Source: Granulicella sp. dw_53 | GTDB taxonomy: Bacteria > Acidobacteriota > Terriglobia > Terriglobales > Acidobacteriaceae | Assembly: GCF_018449545.1 (NCBI RefSeq) | Contig: NZ_JAAVUR010000004.1 | Coordinates: 310,001 to 374,000, forward strand | Reading direction: 5' to 3' | DNA: 64,000 nt | Shown here: piece after piece, positions 26,957 to 35,995 of the stretch | Layout of the letters: each line of letters opens with the position of its first letter | Position numbering within the stretch: position 1 is the first letter of the stretch | Notes under the pieces: model-generated | What the model saw: the letters and a program-made list of their open reading frames with translations, nothing else | Databases searched by the model: none | Told to the model about the DNA's origin: nothing | Program-made: the position numbers and the translations under genes

Positions 26957-28186
26957 CTATGCCGCAGTCGCGGACATCGATATTAGCTTCGCTCCTACTG
27001 CGATTGAATCGAGATAGTCCCCCCAATACTGCATCATGCGTTTCCGCTCTGGCAGATATTCGGCGCGGTTGTATGCACCCCTGACCTCATTGCGTTCGCA
27101 GTGGGCGAGCTGGCGTTCGATTACATCCGGCTTGAAGTGGCCAGATTCATTGAGAATTGTTGAGGCCACAGCACGAAAGCCGTGACCTGTCATCTTCCCC
27201 TTGTATCCCAGCCGATAGAGCGCGAACAACATGGTGTTGTTGCTGATCGTCTTATTGCCGTTTCTACCGGGGAAGACATACCGGCTGCCACCGGCGATCG
27301 CCCTGAGTTCGGGCAAGATACTAAGTGCCTGCCCAGAAAGCGGAACCAGATGTTCGGTCTTCATCTTCATGCGACCAGCAGGAATACTCCAGAGCGCCTG
27401 ATCTAGGTCGAACTCGGCCCATTCCGCGCCGATCAACTCATTGGTGCGGACAAAGGTTTGCGCCAACAATTGCAGCGCGAGGCGAGTTTGCTTGCCACCA
27501 ATTTCATCGTACCTGGCAATCGCATTGAGCAAGTCAGGTAGTTCCTCAGTGCGGACGGCTGCTTGATGCTGCTTGACATGCGGAGTCAAAGCGCCGCGAA
27601 GATCGGCGGTGAGATTACGGGTACAACGTCCGGTGGCGATACCGTATCGAAATACCTGTCCGCATACCTGGAGAACCCGGTGGGCCAAATCGTAGGAACC
27701 ACGGTCTTCAATCTTCCGAATAGCCTGCAACAACTCAGGTGCTTCTATCTGGTCGAGCGGACGCTTGCCGAGCAAGGGAAAGATATTTGCTTCGAGACGG
27801 CGCTTGACGTCGATGGCATGGTGCGGGACCCAAATATGCTGTTGTTTGCTAAACCACTCCAGGGCGACGGCCTCAAAAGAGTTCTCTGCGGACAGCTTCT
27901 TACGCAGGTTGGTCGCTTTACGCTCAGCAGATGGGTCTAGATTCGCGTCCAGTTGCTTGCGTAGCTCGTCCCGTCTCTTCCGCGCATCGCTCAGAGATAC
28001 TTTTGGATAGACACCGATGGAGAGGGATTTCTCCTTGGTAGCCTGCCAATAGCGCATCCGCCAGTATTTCCTACCATCAAGATAGACCCAAAGATAGAGA
28101 CCGTCTCCATCATGGAACTTCCGGATTGCCAAACCCTTACTGCTGGCGTTCTTACATTCGACTGCCGATAGCAGATTTGTGGCCAC
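26957..28186 (-). CDS. tyrosine-type site-specific integrase (P4 family)
   Basis: A 409-residue P4-like integrase. The N-terminal DUF4102-type arm-binding domain reads AIRKFHDGDGLYLWVYLDGRKYWRMRYW. A core-binding SAM-like domain follows (FEAVALEWFSKQQHIWVPHHAIDVKRRLEANIFPLLGKRPLDQI). The catalytic domain has Arg in LLAQTFVRTNELIGAEW, H-x-x-R in MTGHGFRAVAS, and the Tyr in the RGAYNRAEYLPERKRMMQYW tail. The frame stays open upstream right through the tRNA gene, but GTG at 28186 has AGGAG 8 bases ahead and gives the family's usual length and beginning. Sits beside the tRNA-Pro attachment site it should recombine. Confidence 0.92.
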   Translation of the reverse strand: MATNLLSAVECKNASSKGLAIRKFHDGDGLYLWVYLDGRKYWRMRYWQATKEKSLSIGVYPKVSLSDARKRRDELRKQLDANLDPSAERKATNLRKKLSAENSFEAVALEWFSKQQHIWVPHHAIDVKRRLEANIFPLLGKRPLDQIEAPELLQAIRKIEDRGSYDLAHRVLQVCGQVFRYGIATGRCTRNLTADLRGALTPHVKQHQAAVRTEELPDLLNAIARYDEIGGKQTRLALQLLAQTFVRTNELIGAEWAEFDLDQALWSIPAGRMKMKTEHLVPLSGQALSILPELRAIAGGSRYVFPGRNGNKTISNNTMLFALYRLGYKGKMTGHGFRAVASTILNESGHFKPDVIERQLAHCERNEVRGAYNRAEYLPERKRMMQYWGDYLDSIAVGAKLISMSATAA

Positions 28187-28235
28187 CGTGGTAACTCCTA
28201 ACCGTGGTAACTTGACTACCACGATTTTTACCACG
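28186..28235. repeat. four-copy CGTGGTA motif cluster over the integrase start
   Basis: CCGTGGTAACT occurs at 28186-28196 and 28202-28212 (16-bp step). TACCACG, the complement of CGTGGTA, occurs at 28217-28223 and 28229-28235 (12-bp step). The first copy abuts the GTG start and covers the ribosome binding site region. The cluster lies between the integrase gene and the tRNA-borne core site, so it may both bind Int or AlpA and control int expression. Confidence 0.6.
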
Positions 28236-28349
28236 AATTGGGGCAGGATGCAATGGGAAGTTACCACATCAATTTGGACGTGATGCGGGGAGAAGCTGAT
28301 AATTTTATTGAGGTTGCTGGATCCCGCTGGACGACTTTGGATCTCTCGA

Positions 28350-28426
<77 letters not shown>

Positions 28427-28462
28427 ACGTAGATTCAGTTTACCCCATCGCATAACCACTCT

Positions 28463-28993
28463 TCAGCGATGACGCGTTCTCAAACCCTCAATATCCCCAA
28501 ATACATGCACCGCAAGCCAAGCCACCAGCAGCGTCGGAAGGATGACCAGCGCCATCAGCAACACGCACAGTCCCGCCAAAAAGAGCCAGCTCTGCCGCCG
28601 CATCTTCCGCGGCTCATAGATGCTTCCCGTCAACAGCGCATAGTTCCGCCGGTTTGCCCGCCATGCGATATCGAATACATCCCCCAGCACCGGCACCGCC
28701 CCCACGACCACCTCGATGGCGACATTCGCGACCATCCGCGCCAGCACCGGCTGCGGCACACCCCGCACCCACGCCGCCACCAGGATCACGCACGACGCAA
28801 TCCCTCCAATCGCGTCCCCCACCCCCGGTATCAGTCCGACGATCCCGTCCAGCCCAAATCGAATCGGCGTCCCCGGAATCCGGATAAAGTCATCCAGCAC
28901 ATGCGACAGTATGTCCAGATGCTCGTCATCGAACATCTTTCCGCCCCGCTTCGTCCGGGGAGATAGAATCTCCGGCTTTGCTGTCGTTTGCAT
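28463..28993 (-). CDS. DUF4112 domain membrane protein
   Basis: A 176-residue protein with the DUF4112 signature: LDDFIRIPGTPIRFGLDGIVGLIPGVGDAIGGIASCVILVAAWVRGVPQPVLARMVANVAIEVVVGAVPVLGDVFDIAWRANRRNY. Two or three hydrophobic segments in that domain and one C-terminal membrane helix (SWLFLAGLCVLLMALVILPTLLVAWLAVHVF) place it in the inner membrane. Function of the family is unknown. It lies 36 bp upstream of tRNA-Pro on the same strand, so the tRNA may be processed from its transcript. GGTGAG just ahead supports ATG 28993. Confidence 0.85.
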   Translation of the reverse strand: MQTTAKPEILSPRTKRGGKMFDDEHLDILSHVLDDFIRIPGTPIRFGLDGIVGLIPGVGDAIGGIASCVILVAAWVRGVPQPVLARMVANVAIEVVVGAVPVLGDVFDIAWRANRRNYALLTGSIYEPRKMRRQSWLFLAGLCVLLMALVILPTLLVAWLAVHVFGDIEGLRTRHR

Positions 28994-29065
28994 CGGCTCA
29001 CCGCTCTTCTAGAGGGAATCCATCTACCCCATAGATGCATCTGATGCTACAATCGAGTTGGATAC

Positions 29066-29141
29066 GGCGGCTATAGTTCAGTGGCAGAACGCCGCTCTGT
29101 GGCAGCGGATGTCGTGGGTTCGAAACCCACTAGCCGCCCCA
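29066..29141 (+). tRNA. tRNA-His (anticodon GTG)
   Basis: Cloverleaf with the extra 5' G(-1) opposite C73 typical of tRNA-His, acceptor GCGGCTA/TAGCCGC, anticodon stem CCGCT/AGCGG with loop CTGTGGC (anticodon GTG), T-loop TTCGAAA, and encoded CCA (29139-29141). Confidence 0.95.
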
Positions 29142-29194
29142 ATCCTCTCCCCTCAAAACTTGGCAGCACATCCTCGTGACTTAGGCCCTCCAAA

Positions 29195-30007
29195 TTGCCT
29201 CGCGTACCGAAACCTTTGCCTCCCACCGCCACGCCTCCCGCGCCTTCTACCCCGACTGCGCTCGGCAATCTCTTCGCCGGAACCTCCGGCTGGGCCTACC
29301 CCACCTGGAAGCCAGGCTTCTACCCCTCCACCGTCCCCCAAAAGAAATTCCTCGAGTACTACGCCTCCCAACTCACCTCCGTCGAGGTCAACTACACCTT
29401 CCGCACCCTCCCCACCACCAAAATGCTCGAAGACTGGCTCGCCGCCACCCCAGCCAGCTTCCGCTTCAGCTTTAAAGCTCCGCAGCGCATCACCCACTTC
29501 AAACGCCTCCGCGAATGCGAGGCCGACGTCGCGCAGTTCATTGAAGCCCTCGCTCCGGTACGTGCAGTCAACCGCCTCGGCCTCCTGCTCTTCCAGCTTC
29601 CCCCCAACTACAAAGCCGACCCGGAGCGCCTGGCCTCATTCCTCGCCCTTCCCACCCTCCGCGCCGCAACTGCTCCCCCCATAGCCTTTGAGTTCCGCCA
29701 CGAGTCCTGCTTCACCGAAGAGACCTACGCCATTCTGCGCGAGCACAACGCCGCCCTCTGCATCGCCGAAAGCGACGACCTCACTACCCCCGAGGTCCAC
29801 ACCGCCACCACCCACACCTGCTTCCGCCTCCGCCGCAACGGCGGCTACACACCGTCTGAGATCGCCGCCTTCGCCAAACGCTTCCGCCTCCTGGCCCAAC
29901 AGCGCGACACCTACATCTACTTCAAGCACGAGGATGAACCCACCGGCGCACTGAACGCCGCAAGCCTCCTCACCGCGCTCCGGACACAACCGGCAGGAAA
30001 GGAATAA
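29195..30007 (+). CDS. DUF72 family protein
   Basis: A 270-residue DUF72 (YecE-like) TIM-barrel protein. It begins FAGTSGWAYPTWKPGFYPSTVPQKKFLEYYASQLTSVEVNYTFRTLPTTKMLEDW, the family hallmark, and contains FRFSFKAPQRITHFKRL and LLLFQLPPNYKAD and ends FKHEDEPTGALNAASLL. The first ~22 residues are Pro-rich and may be a mis-set start. Biochemical role of the family is not established. The stop TAA shares one base with the next ATG (TAATG), so the next gene is translationally coupled. Confidence 0.9.
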   Translation: MPRVPKPLPPTATPPAPSTPTALGNLFAGTSGWAYPTWKPGFYPSTVPQKKFLEYYASQLTSVEVNYTFRTLPTTKMLEDWLAATPASFRFSFKAPQRITHFKRLRECEADVAQFIEALAPVRAVNRLGLLLFQLPPNYKADPERLASFLALPTLRAATAPPIAFEFRHESCFTEETYAILREHNAALCIAESDDLTTPEVHTATTHTCFRLRRNGGYTPSEIAAFAKRFRLLAQQRDTYIYFKHEDEPTGALNAASLLTALRTQPAGKE

Positions 30008-31023
30008 TGGCCCCCGAGAACTTCCCTGCCTTCCGCCCCCGCCGCTTCCTCCAAAACAGCCACCTCCAGACCATCCTCGGCAACTACCTTCCGCGCGAGA
30101 ACCAACTCCCTCCGCCAGAGGCCGTCTTGGTCGAGGTCTCCCCCGCGACCGACAACCAGATCAGCAGCCAGGTCCTCTGCCACTGCCACTGGCAGCCCTT
30201 GGAGGTCCGCGCCAAACGGCCCACCGCCATCCTGCTTCACGGCCTCGAAGGCTCCTCCAACTCCCAATACGTCATCGGCAACTCCAACAAGCTCTGGCTC
30301 GCCGGAGCCAACGCCATCCGCATGAACATGCGCAACTGCGGCGGAACCGAAAACCTCACCCCCACCCTCTATCACTCCGGCCTCTCCAACGACGTCCTCG
30401 CCGTACTGAATCACTTCACCTCCCTCTACAACTTGGAGTCCATCTCCCTCATCGGCTACTCCATGGGCGGAAACCTCGTCCTCAAGCTCGCCGGCGAGCT
30501 CGGCAGCCAGCCCCCGCCACAGCTCAAGTCCGTCATCGGAGTCTCTCCCGCCGCTGACCTCGGCCCCTCCGCCGACGCCCTCCATGAGCCCTTCAACCGC
30601 ATCTACGAGCTCAAATTCCTTCGCGCTCTCCTCAGTCGATTTCGCCGCAAGGTCAGCCTCTTTCCCCGCGCCTACGATCCCAACCAGGCCATCGGCATCC
30701 GCTCCCTGCGCGACTTCGACGACCGCATCACCGCCCTCTACTCCGGCTTCTCCGGCGCGGACGACTACTACTTCCGCGCCGCCGCCGCCCGTGTCCTGGA
30801 CCGCATCACCGTCCCCACTCTCATCCTCCACGCCCTGGATGATCCCTTCATCCGCCTCACCCCGGAGACCCGCGCCACCATCCTCGCCAACCCCAACATC
30901 ACCCTCACCGAGCCTCGTCACGGCGGCCATTGCGCCTTCCTCGCCGACCCCGACGCCGCCACCCAATACGACGGCTACTGGGCCGAACACACCCTCCTGC
31001 GCTTCCTCCAGGCCTACGCCTGA
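30007..31023 (+). CDS. YheT family alpha/beta hydrolase
   Basis: A 338-residue alpha/beta hydrolase of the YheT/EMB8 group. FRPRRFLQNSHLQTILGNYLPR is the characteristic N-terminus. HGLEGSSNSQYVIG forms the oxyanion-hole turn, GYSMGGN the nucleophile elbow (Ser in GYSMG), LHALDDPFI the acidic residue and EPRHGGHCAFL the catalytic His. Family members are esterases of unsettled natural substrate. Coupled to the DUF72 gene by a 1-base overlap. No signal peptide. Confidence 0.9.
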   Translation: MAPENFPAFRPRRFLQNSHLQTILGNYLPRENQLPPPEAVLVEVSPATDNQISSQVLCHCHWQPLEVRAKRPTAILLHGLEGSSNSQYVIGNSNKLWLAGANAIRMNMRNCGGTENLTPTLYHSGLSNDVLAVLNHFTSLYNLESISLIGYSMGGNLVLKLAGELGSQPPPQLKSVIGVSPAADLGPSADALHEPFNRIYELKFLRALLSRFRRKVSLFPRAYDPNQAIGIRSLRDFDDRITALYSGFSGADDYYFRAAAARVLDRITVPTLILHALDDPFIRLTPETRATILANPNITLTEPRHGGHCAFLADPDAATQYDGYWAEHTLLRFLQAYA

Positions 31024-31069
31024 TCGCCTAACCTTAGCAACACCAGAAAAACAGCTAAGATAGACAGAC

Positions 31070-31702
31070 ATGCTAGCCGAATGGTCCGTAGAGTGCGCGC
31101 CCGACGATCCCGTTCTGGTCGTCCCTTGGTCATCTGAACAGCCATCTGAAAAGCCATCTGCGACGCCAACCGCAGCCTCAGCTCCCCACTTCATCGACCT
31201 CCGCGAAAACCCCTACGACCTCGACCACCTCCCCGAAGCCGAGCAGTTTCCACCCCTCATGCACGCCCTCCGCGCCCTCAACGCCTCGCGCTCCCCCGTC
31301 TTTACCGCCAAATGCGACGCCTGGCCCCTCACCCCCGAAGAGCTGTCCCAGCTCCGCACCGACCTCGATCTCGATCTCTACCTCGCCCCCGACGAGACCC
31401 CCTCCGGCTTCGGAAGCTACATCGACCTCCTCCTCCGCGACCGCTCCCTCTTCGCCTCCTTCCACCAGAACGAGCAGCTCCTCCACCGTCTCTCCCGCCG
31501 CGCCGCCCCCCTCGACCACCCCCACGCCATGCTCGACTGCATCATCCGCCCCGCCATGGTCGACCTCACCGGTCCCCAGGAAGGCTTCGCCGTCACCCTC
31601 TACGTCAAAGCCCTCGGCCCCAACCCGCAAGGTGCCTCCGACCACTGGGCCGGCGCACTCGACGCCGTCGTAGCCCTCCTCCGTGGAAAAGACCTGATCT
31701 GA
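31070..31702 (+). CDS. hypothetical protein
   Basis: A 210-residue soluble protein I do not recognise. Residues ~40-210 look like one compact alpha/beta domain (FIDLRENPYDLDHLPEAEQFPPLMHALRALN..., LIDLLLRDRSLFASFHQNEQLLHRLSRRAAPLDHPHAMLDCIIRP). The first ~38 residues are acidic and Ser/Pro-rich linker-like. It follows the hydrolase gene by 46 bp and may be its operon partner. Codon use is as GC-rich as the neighbours, which supports a real gene. No ribosome binding site stands out before the ATG. Confidence 0.65.
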   Translation: MLAEWSVECAPDDPVLVVPWSSEQPSEKPSATPTAASAPHFIDLRENPYDLDHLPEAEQFPPLMHALRALNASRSPVFTAKCDAWPLTPEELSQLRTDLDLDLYLAPDETPSGFGSYIDLLLRDRSLFASFHQNEQLLHRLSRRAAPLDHPHAMLDCIIRPAMVDLTGPQEGFAVTLYVKALGPNPQGASDHWAGALDAVVALLRGKDLI

Positions 31703-31770
31703 ACCCGATACACCAATCCAGATAGTCTGCGCTCCACCTCCATTCGTCTAGAATGAAGGAAGTCCCTCGC

Positions 31771-31847
31771 GGGCGAGTAGCTCAATCGGATAGAGCATCA
31801 GCCTTCTAAGCTGACGGTTGCAGGTTCGAGCCCTGCCTCGCTCACCA
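31771..31847 (+). tRNA. tRNA-Arg (anticodon TCT)
   Basis: Acceptor GGGCGAG/CTCGCTC (one G-T pair), anticodon stem TCAGC/GCTGA with loop CTTCTAA (anticodon TCT), T-loop TTCGAGC, discriminator A and encoded CCA (31845-31847). Reads AGA codons. Confidence 0.96.
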
Positions 31848-31871
31848 CCCACCCCGCGAGCGGTCGCAGTA

Positions 31872-33122
31872 CTAAGCCTCCAGCAACACATCCTCGGCAG
31901 AGCTCTTGCTCTGCGGCATCGCTCCATCGCGAGACCCCATCGCATGCCGCAGCGCCGCCAGCCCGATCAGCCCCAGCGCCAGCAGACACACCCCGTTCCA
32001 CCTCCAGTGAACCCATGCGATCGAAGCCAGCGCCGATCCCGCCGCCGCCCCGCTGAAGTACACCGTCATATAGACCGTATTCAACCGGCTCCGCGCCCCC
32101 GGCACCAACCCGAAGATCCGTGTCTGGTTGGCCACCTGGGTCATCTGCGCCCCCATATCCAACACCACTACACCCACCACCAGCGCCGCAAGATGCAACG
32201 CCGTCGACATCTTCGCCCACTCCTCCAGCCACAGCAGGCAATACGACCCCGCCAGCAGCGTGATCCCCGCCGCCACCACCCACCGCGAACCCCGTTTATC
32301 CGCAAACCGTCCCGCAATCGGAGCCACCATCGCCCCCGCCGCCCCTACGATCCCGAACGTCCCCGCCACCCCGGCCCCCAGCCCATAGTGGCTATCCAGT
32401 AGAAACGCCAGCGTCGTCCAGAAGCAGCTAAACGACGCAAACACCAGCGCCCCCAGCATGGAACTCTCCCGCAACAGCGGCTGCGTCCTCCACAGCGTCC
32501 ACAACGACCGCATCGCCTGACCATAGCCCAGTTCCTGCTTGGGCGGCAGCTTCGGCATCACCCGCCACAGCAGTGGCACAAACGCCGCATTCATAACCGC
32601 CGCTACAACAAACACATACCGCCATCCATGAATCTTGCTTACCCACCCCGCAAAAGTCCGCGCCAGCAAAATCCCCAGCAACAGTCCCGTCATCACAATC
32701 CCGATCGCCCGGCCCCGCTGCTCATGCGACACCAGATCCGGAGCGATCGGCAACGCAATATGCGTCACCGAAGCCAGCAGCCCGATCAGCGCACTCCCCA
32801 CAAACAGCCACGCCAGCGTCGGAGCCACCGCCACCAGCAGCAGCGCCACCGCCACCGCCCCATACATCTTCATCATCAGAGCCCGCCGCTCCAGCACATC
32901 CCCCAGCGGAACGAACAGCAGCATCCCCACCGCATACCCCACCTGGGTCGCCACCGCGACAAACCCCACATGCCCCGTGGTCACACCATAGGTCTGACCC
33001 ATCTCCAGCAGCAGCGGCTGATTGTAATAAATGGTAGAAACTCCCACCGCGCAAGCCAAACCCAAAAAAGGCAATGGAGCGCGTGGCGTCGCAACTGGGG
33101 AGGTCGAAGGCATCAAGGACAC
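31872..33122 (-). CDS. MFS transporter
   Basis: A 416-residue major facilitator protein with about 12 membrane helices. The N-terminus (PLPFLGLACAVGVSTIYYNQPLLLEMGQTYGVTTGHVGFVAVATQVGYAVGMLLFVPLGDVLERRALM) has the YNQP and GD-x-x-ERR loop 2-3 motif of the drug/multi-substrate MFS group. The second half is set off by a central loop (MPKLPPKQELGYGQ). Probably an exporter; substrate unknown. Transcribed towards tRNA-Arg, with a 24-bp gap. No regulator is adjacent. Confidence 0.88.
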   Translation of the reverse strand: MSLMPSTSPVATPRAPLPFLGLACAVGVSTIYYNQPLLLEMGQTYGVTTGHVGFVAVATQVGYAVGMLLFVPLGDVLERRALMMKMYGAVAVALLLVAVAPTLAWLFVGSALIGLLASVTHIALPIAPDLVSHEQRGRAIGIVMTGLLLGILLARTFAGWVSKIHGWRYVFVVAAVMNAAFVPLLWRVMPKLPPKQELGYGQAMRSLWTLWRTQPLLRESSMLGALVFASFSCFWTTLAFLLDSHYGLGAGVAGTFGIVGAAGAMVAPIAGRFADKRGSRWVVAAGITLLAGSYCLLWLEEWAKMSTALHLAALVVGVVVLDMGAQMTQVANQTRIFGLVPGARSRLNTVYMTVYFSGAAAGSALASIAWVHWRWNGVCLLALGLIGLAALRHAMGSRDGAMPQSKSSAEDVLLEA

Positions 33123-33194
33123 AGGCTCTCTACCCCTAGTGTAAAACCTCTTAGACCTCTCCGCCGATCACTGGTCCATCCAATTCTCACCGCA

Positions 33195-33235
33195 TAAAAA
33201 AGAAAAAAGGACCGCCCAAAAAATCAGAGCGGCCC
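33195..33235 (-). terminator. rho-independent terminator
   Basis: On the minus strand GGGCCGC (33229-33235) pairs with GCGGTCC (33209-33215) with one wobble. It is followed by a T-rich tract read from the A run at 33195-33208. It lies about 130 bp after the stop of the leftward gene ending at 33364 and should end its transcript before the MFS gene. Confidence 0.7.
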
Positions 33236-33363
33236 AATCAAACCAAAATCAAAAACATTCAGCACGAACTCAGGAAAGCCTAAGGAAGGCCAAAAACAAA
33301 ATCGGTGCAATCCGTGCAAATCGGTGTTAAGCCTTCCTCACACACAGCAACCCAGCACGAAGC

Positions 33364-34071
33364 TCAATTCCCCTGCGCCTGGCTTAGATGAATCCTGTAA
33401 TCATTCTCGACATCGACCCGCCGAACGACCGTCAGCCCATCGGCTCCCAGCAAAAACGTCGTTCCAGTATCCGAGTTGACCAGCCTGTGATCCACCTGCT
33501 TCACCGTCGTAAGCAGCGTCGGATTGGACGACCTGGACGCGTCGATCACCTGATAGTCGCGGGACGCGTCAACACCTTGTTGGTACGGCTCACTGACAGC
33601 GAGGAAGCCACTCTGCCCGAGCGACTCGAAAGGCCCGGAGTCCACCGCCGCCGTCAGCATTCGCACCGTCGGCTTGCGTGCCTTACGAAGGTCCAGGACG
33701 CCGACACTCTTCTGATCACGGAAGCGAATCAACTCGGCATGATCATTAAGCGGCTGCACGAAATCGAAGGCCCCCGCTGTCGGAAGCGCGGTGCTGGCCG
33801 CCACCCGAATCCGGCTTGGATCCGTTACATCCAGAACAGTGAGGCGCTTTCCCTGTTGCTGCTCCACGTAGAGGTAGGTGCTCCCCTCATCGTCCGAGTG
33901 CAGCAAGAGCGAGCAGCCCGGCAGGCGAGCCTGCTCCGGAAGATCATGCGACTCCATCACGACAAGCTCCTTCGACTTGGAGCGAAGCTCAGCATGACCT
34001 GCAAGCGGAGCAAGAACACCCACAACTCCCAACAGACTAAAAATAAATTGGCGTGAAATACCTTTGTTCAT
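33364..34071 (-). CDS. secreted hypothetical protein, beta-propeller-like
   Basis: A 235-residue protein with a signal peptide (FIFSLLGVVGVLAPLAGHA, cleavage near residue 27). The mature part has short repeats of the form xVLDVTDPSRIR, VGVLDLRKARKP, YQVIDASRSSNP and LTVVRRVDVENDY, resembling LVIVD-type propeller repeats of surface proteins. Too short for a full propeller, so it may be a half-propeller or assemble as a dimer. GGAGACG precedes the ATG. Followed by a terminator at 33195-33235; stands alone. Confidence 0.65.
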   Translation of the reverse strand: MNKGISRQFIFSLLGVVGVLAPLAGHAELRSKSKELVVMESHDLPEQARLPGCSLLLHSDDEGSTYLYVEQQQGKRLTVLDVTDPSRIRVAASTALPTAGAFDFVQPLNDHAELIRFRDQKSVGVLDLRKARKPTVRMLTAAVDSGPFESLGQSGFLAVSEPYQQGVDASRDYQVIDASRSSNPTLLTTVKQVDHRLVNSDTGTTFLLGADGLTVVRRVDVENDYRIHLSQAQGN

Positions 34072-34570
34072 GGTGCGTCTCCTTTACGTGATTCAGTGTT
34101 GATCCATCGAAGCGGCGCGTCCAATAAGTAATCCTGATGCCGCATATCTATTGGCGATGTCGCTCAACGCCGGAATTTGAGAGTGAATTCGAGCTGTTCC
34201 TTCTAGGATCACCAAGAGATCTGTCTAAATATCTAATTACTTTGAGTAACCGACCTCTAAGTCGGACGGAAGTGCGGAATAACACCTCAAGCTACGAGAT
34301 ACCCCGCCACATTAAGCAAGCGAGTTAGCACCATCGTGCCGTACGCTCGACGAATAAAACACAATGCATGCCTGCTTATTCCTGATATCGCGAAGGTAGA
34401 AACACGGCGAACACAAACACTACGAACGATCTAAAAAATGTCGGAAGATGCGCACAAAGAGAGGTCGAATCTATCTCTAGCCGGGAATAATACGAGCCCA
34501 CATTAAATCCCTTATAGGGAATAAGGATTTGTGAATTCCATTTCTTCGTGGAGGCACTTACTGTCAAAGC
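34072..34570. other. 499-bp intergenic stretch, no supported gene
   Basis: Lies between two divergent genes and is more AT-rich than the flanks. Small frames exist but none has a ribosome binding site and a recognisable product. Promoters for both neighbours must be here; I could not single out convincing elements. Confidence 0.5.
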
Positions 34571-35995
34571 ATGACGAGACGAACCACAACTCGGAAGACC
34601 GTCGCCATCATCGGAGGAGGTGTCAGCGGAGCCCTCACCGCCCTTCACCTCACCCAACAGCACGTTCAAGCAAGAATCGTAGTGATCGATCCTCGCGCCG
34701 AGTTGGGCCTCGGCCTTGCCTACTCGACTCCCAGCCTCCGGCACCTGTTGAATGTGCCTGCCGCCAAGATTAGCGCCCTGCCCGACGACCCCAACCACTT
34801 CCTCACCTGGCTGCGCGCCAATCACGATGCCTCGGCAACGCACGAAACCTTTGCTCCGCGCGCGGTCTTTGGCCGTTACATTCAGACACTCTTTGCCGAG
34901 GCGAAGAACGTCGAGCACATCCAGACATCCGCCATAAACCTGCGACTAACTGAAACATCCGGAATAACGGCTGGCATATTAGACCTACAGAACGGCCAGG
35001 AACTCCCATGCGACTTCGCCATCCTGGCAACCGGCAACTTCGATCCCGCACCTCTGCCCGGCATCAACGACCAGCTACGTTCCACCAGCGCATACCATCA
35101 CAACGCATGGCGCCCGGAGACCTACGCCAACCTGGCCCCCGACGCACCCGTAACGCTCATAGGCTCCGGCCTTACCGCCGTGGACGTATTACTCCGCCTG
35201 CGTGAACTCGGACATCGCGGCGCCATCACCGCAGTCTCGCGCCACGGCATCCTTCCCAACCGGCACGCCGGCTACACACCCCTCGCAGATAGCGCCATTC
35301 CCCCAGGCACGCCCGCGACATCCATCGCATACCTCCGAGCTCTCCGCACCACCATACGCAACGGCGCGGAGTGGAGAGCGGCTATCGACAGCCTCCGCGC
35401 CTCTACCAACGACCTGTGGCTCGCACTGCCACTCGCGGAACAAAAGCGCTTTCGCCGCCACCTGCAGCACCGTTGGGATGTAGTGAGACACCGCATGGCG
35501 CCTCCCATCGCCGACACCATCGATCGCGAACTCGCCAACCATACCCTCATCCTTCGCGCAGGAAACCTCAGCAGCGTAGAAATCGCCTCAGAAGGCGCAG
35601 CCGTCACAATCCTCACGCCCCACGGTCCAGAGACATTCAACAGCGCCCGCGTAATCAACTGCACGGGGCCCAGCATGAACTACAAGCGCGTGAACTCGCC
35701 CCTCTTCAACAGCCTCTTTGAGCAAGGTCTCGTAACCCAGGGTCCGCTGGGCAGCGGCTTCAACACAACGCACGACGGAGCCATGATCGGCCGGGACGGC
35801 AACGCCTCAACGATGCTCTTCACCTTAGGCCCAACCCGCCTCGGAACGCTGCTCGAATCCATTGCAGTCCCCGAGATCCGCCAGCAGTCGAACGAACTCG
35901 CAACCCTGCTCAGCAAACGCATCGCAGCCTCGGAGAAATACCTGCAACCCCGCATGCCCCTCATCGCCCCGCGCTCTCCCATGGTGGGACTATGA
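34571..35995 (+). CDS. FAD/NAD(P)-binding oxidoreductase
   Basis: A 474-residue flavoprotein of the FAD-NAD(P)-binding (PF13454-like) group. The dinucleotide-binding VAIIGGGVSGALTALHL is at residues ~10-26; AYSTPSLRHLLNVPAAKISALPDDPNHFLTWLRAN is the family signature. ILATGNFDP marks the end of the FAD domain and VTLIGSGLTAVDVLLRL the NAD(P) Rossmann motif. Relatives include urate- and amine-hydroxylating enzymes, but substrate cannot be assigned. The stop overlaps the ClC gene by 4 bp (ATGA), so the two are cotranslated, an odd pairing with no obvious pathway. Confidence 0.85.
   Translation: MTRRTTTRKTVAIIGGGVSGALTALHLTQQHVQARIVVIDPRAELGLGLAYSTPSLRHLLNVPAAKISALPDDPNHFLTWLRANHDASATHETFAPRAVFGRYIQTLFAEAKNVEHIQTSAINLRLTETSGITAGILDLQNGQELPCDFAILATGNFDPAPLPGINDQLRSTSAYHHNAWRPETYANLAPDAPVTLIGSGLTAVDVLLRLRELGHRGAITAVSRHGILPNRHAGYTPLADSAIPPGTPATSIAYLRALRTTIRNGAEWRAAIDSLRASTNDLWLALPLAEQKRFRRHLQHRWDVVRHRMAPPIADTIDRELANHTLILRAGNLSSVEIASEGAAVTILTPHGPETFNSARVINCTGPSMNYKRVNSPLFNSLFEQGLVTQGPLGSGFNTTHDGAMIGRDGNASTMLFTLGPTRLGTLLESIAVPEIRQQSNELATLLSKRIAASEKYLQPRMPLIAPRSPMVGL

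Noticed and set aside
29917-31194. 425-codon minus-strand frame opposite the YheT hydrolase
   Set aside because: A Gly/Val/Glu-rich translation typical of the antisense of a GC-rich gene; the plus strand carries the recognised DUF72 and hydrolase families.
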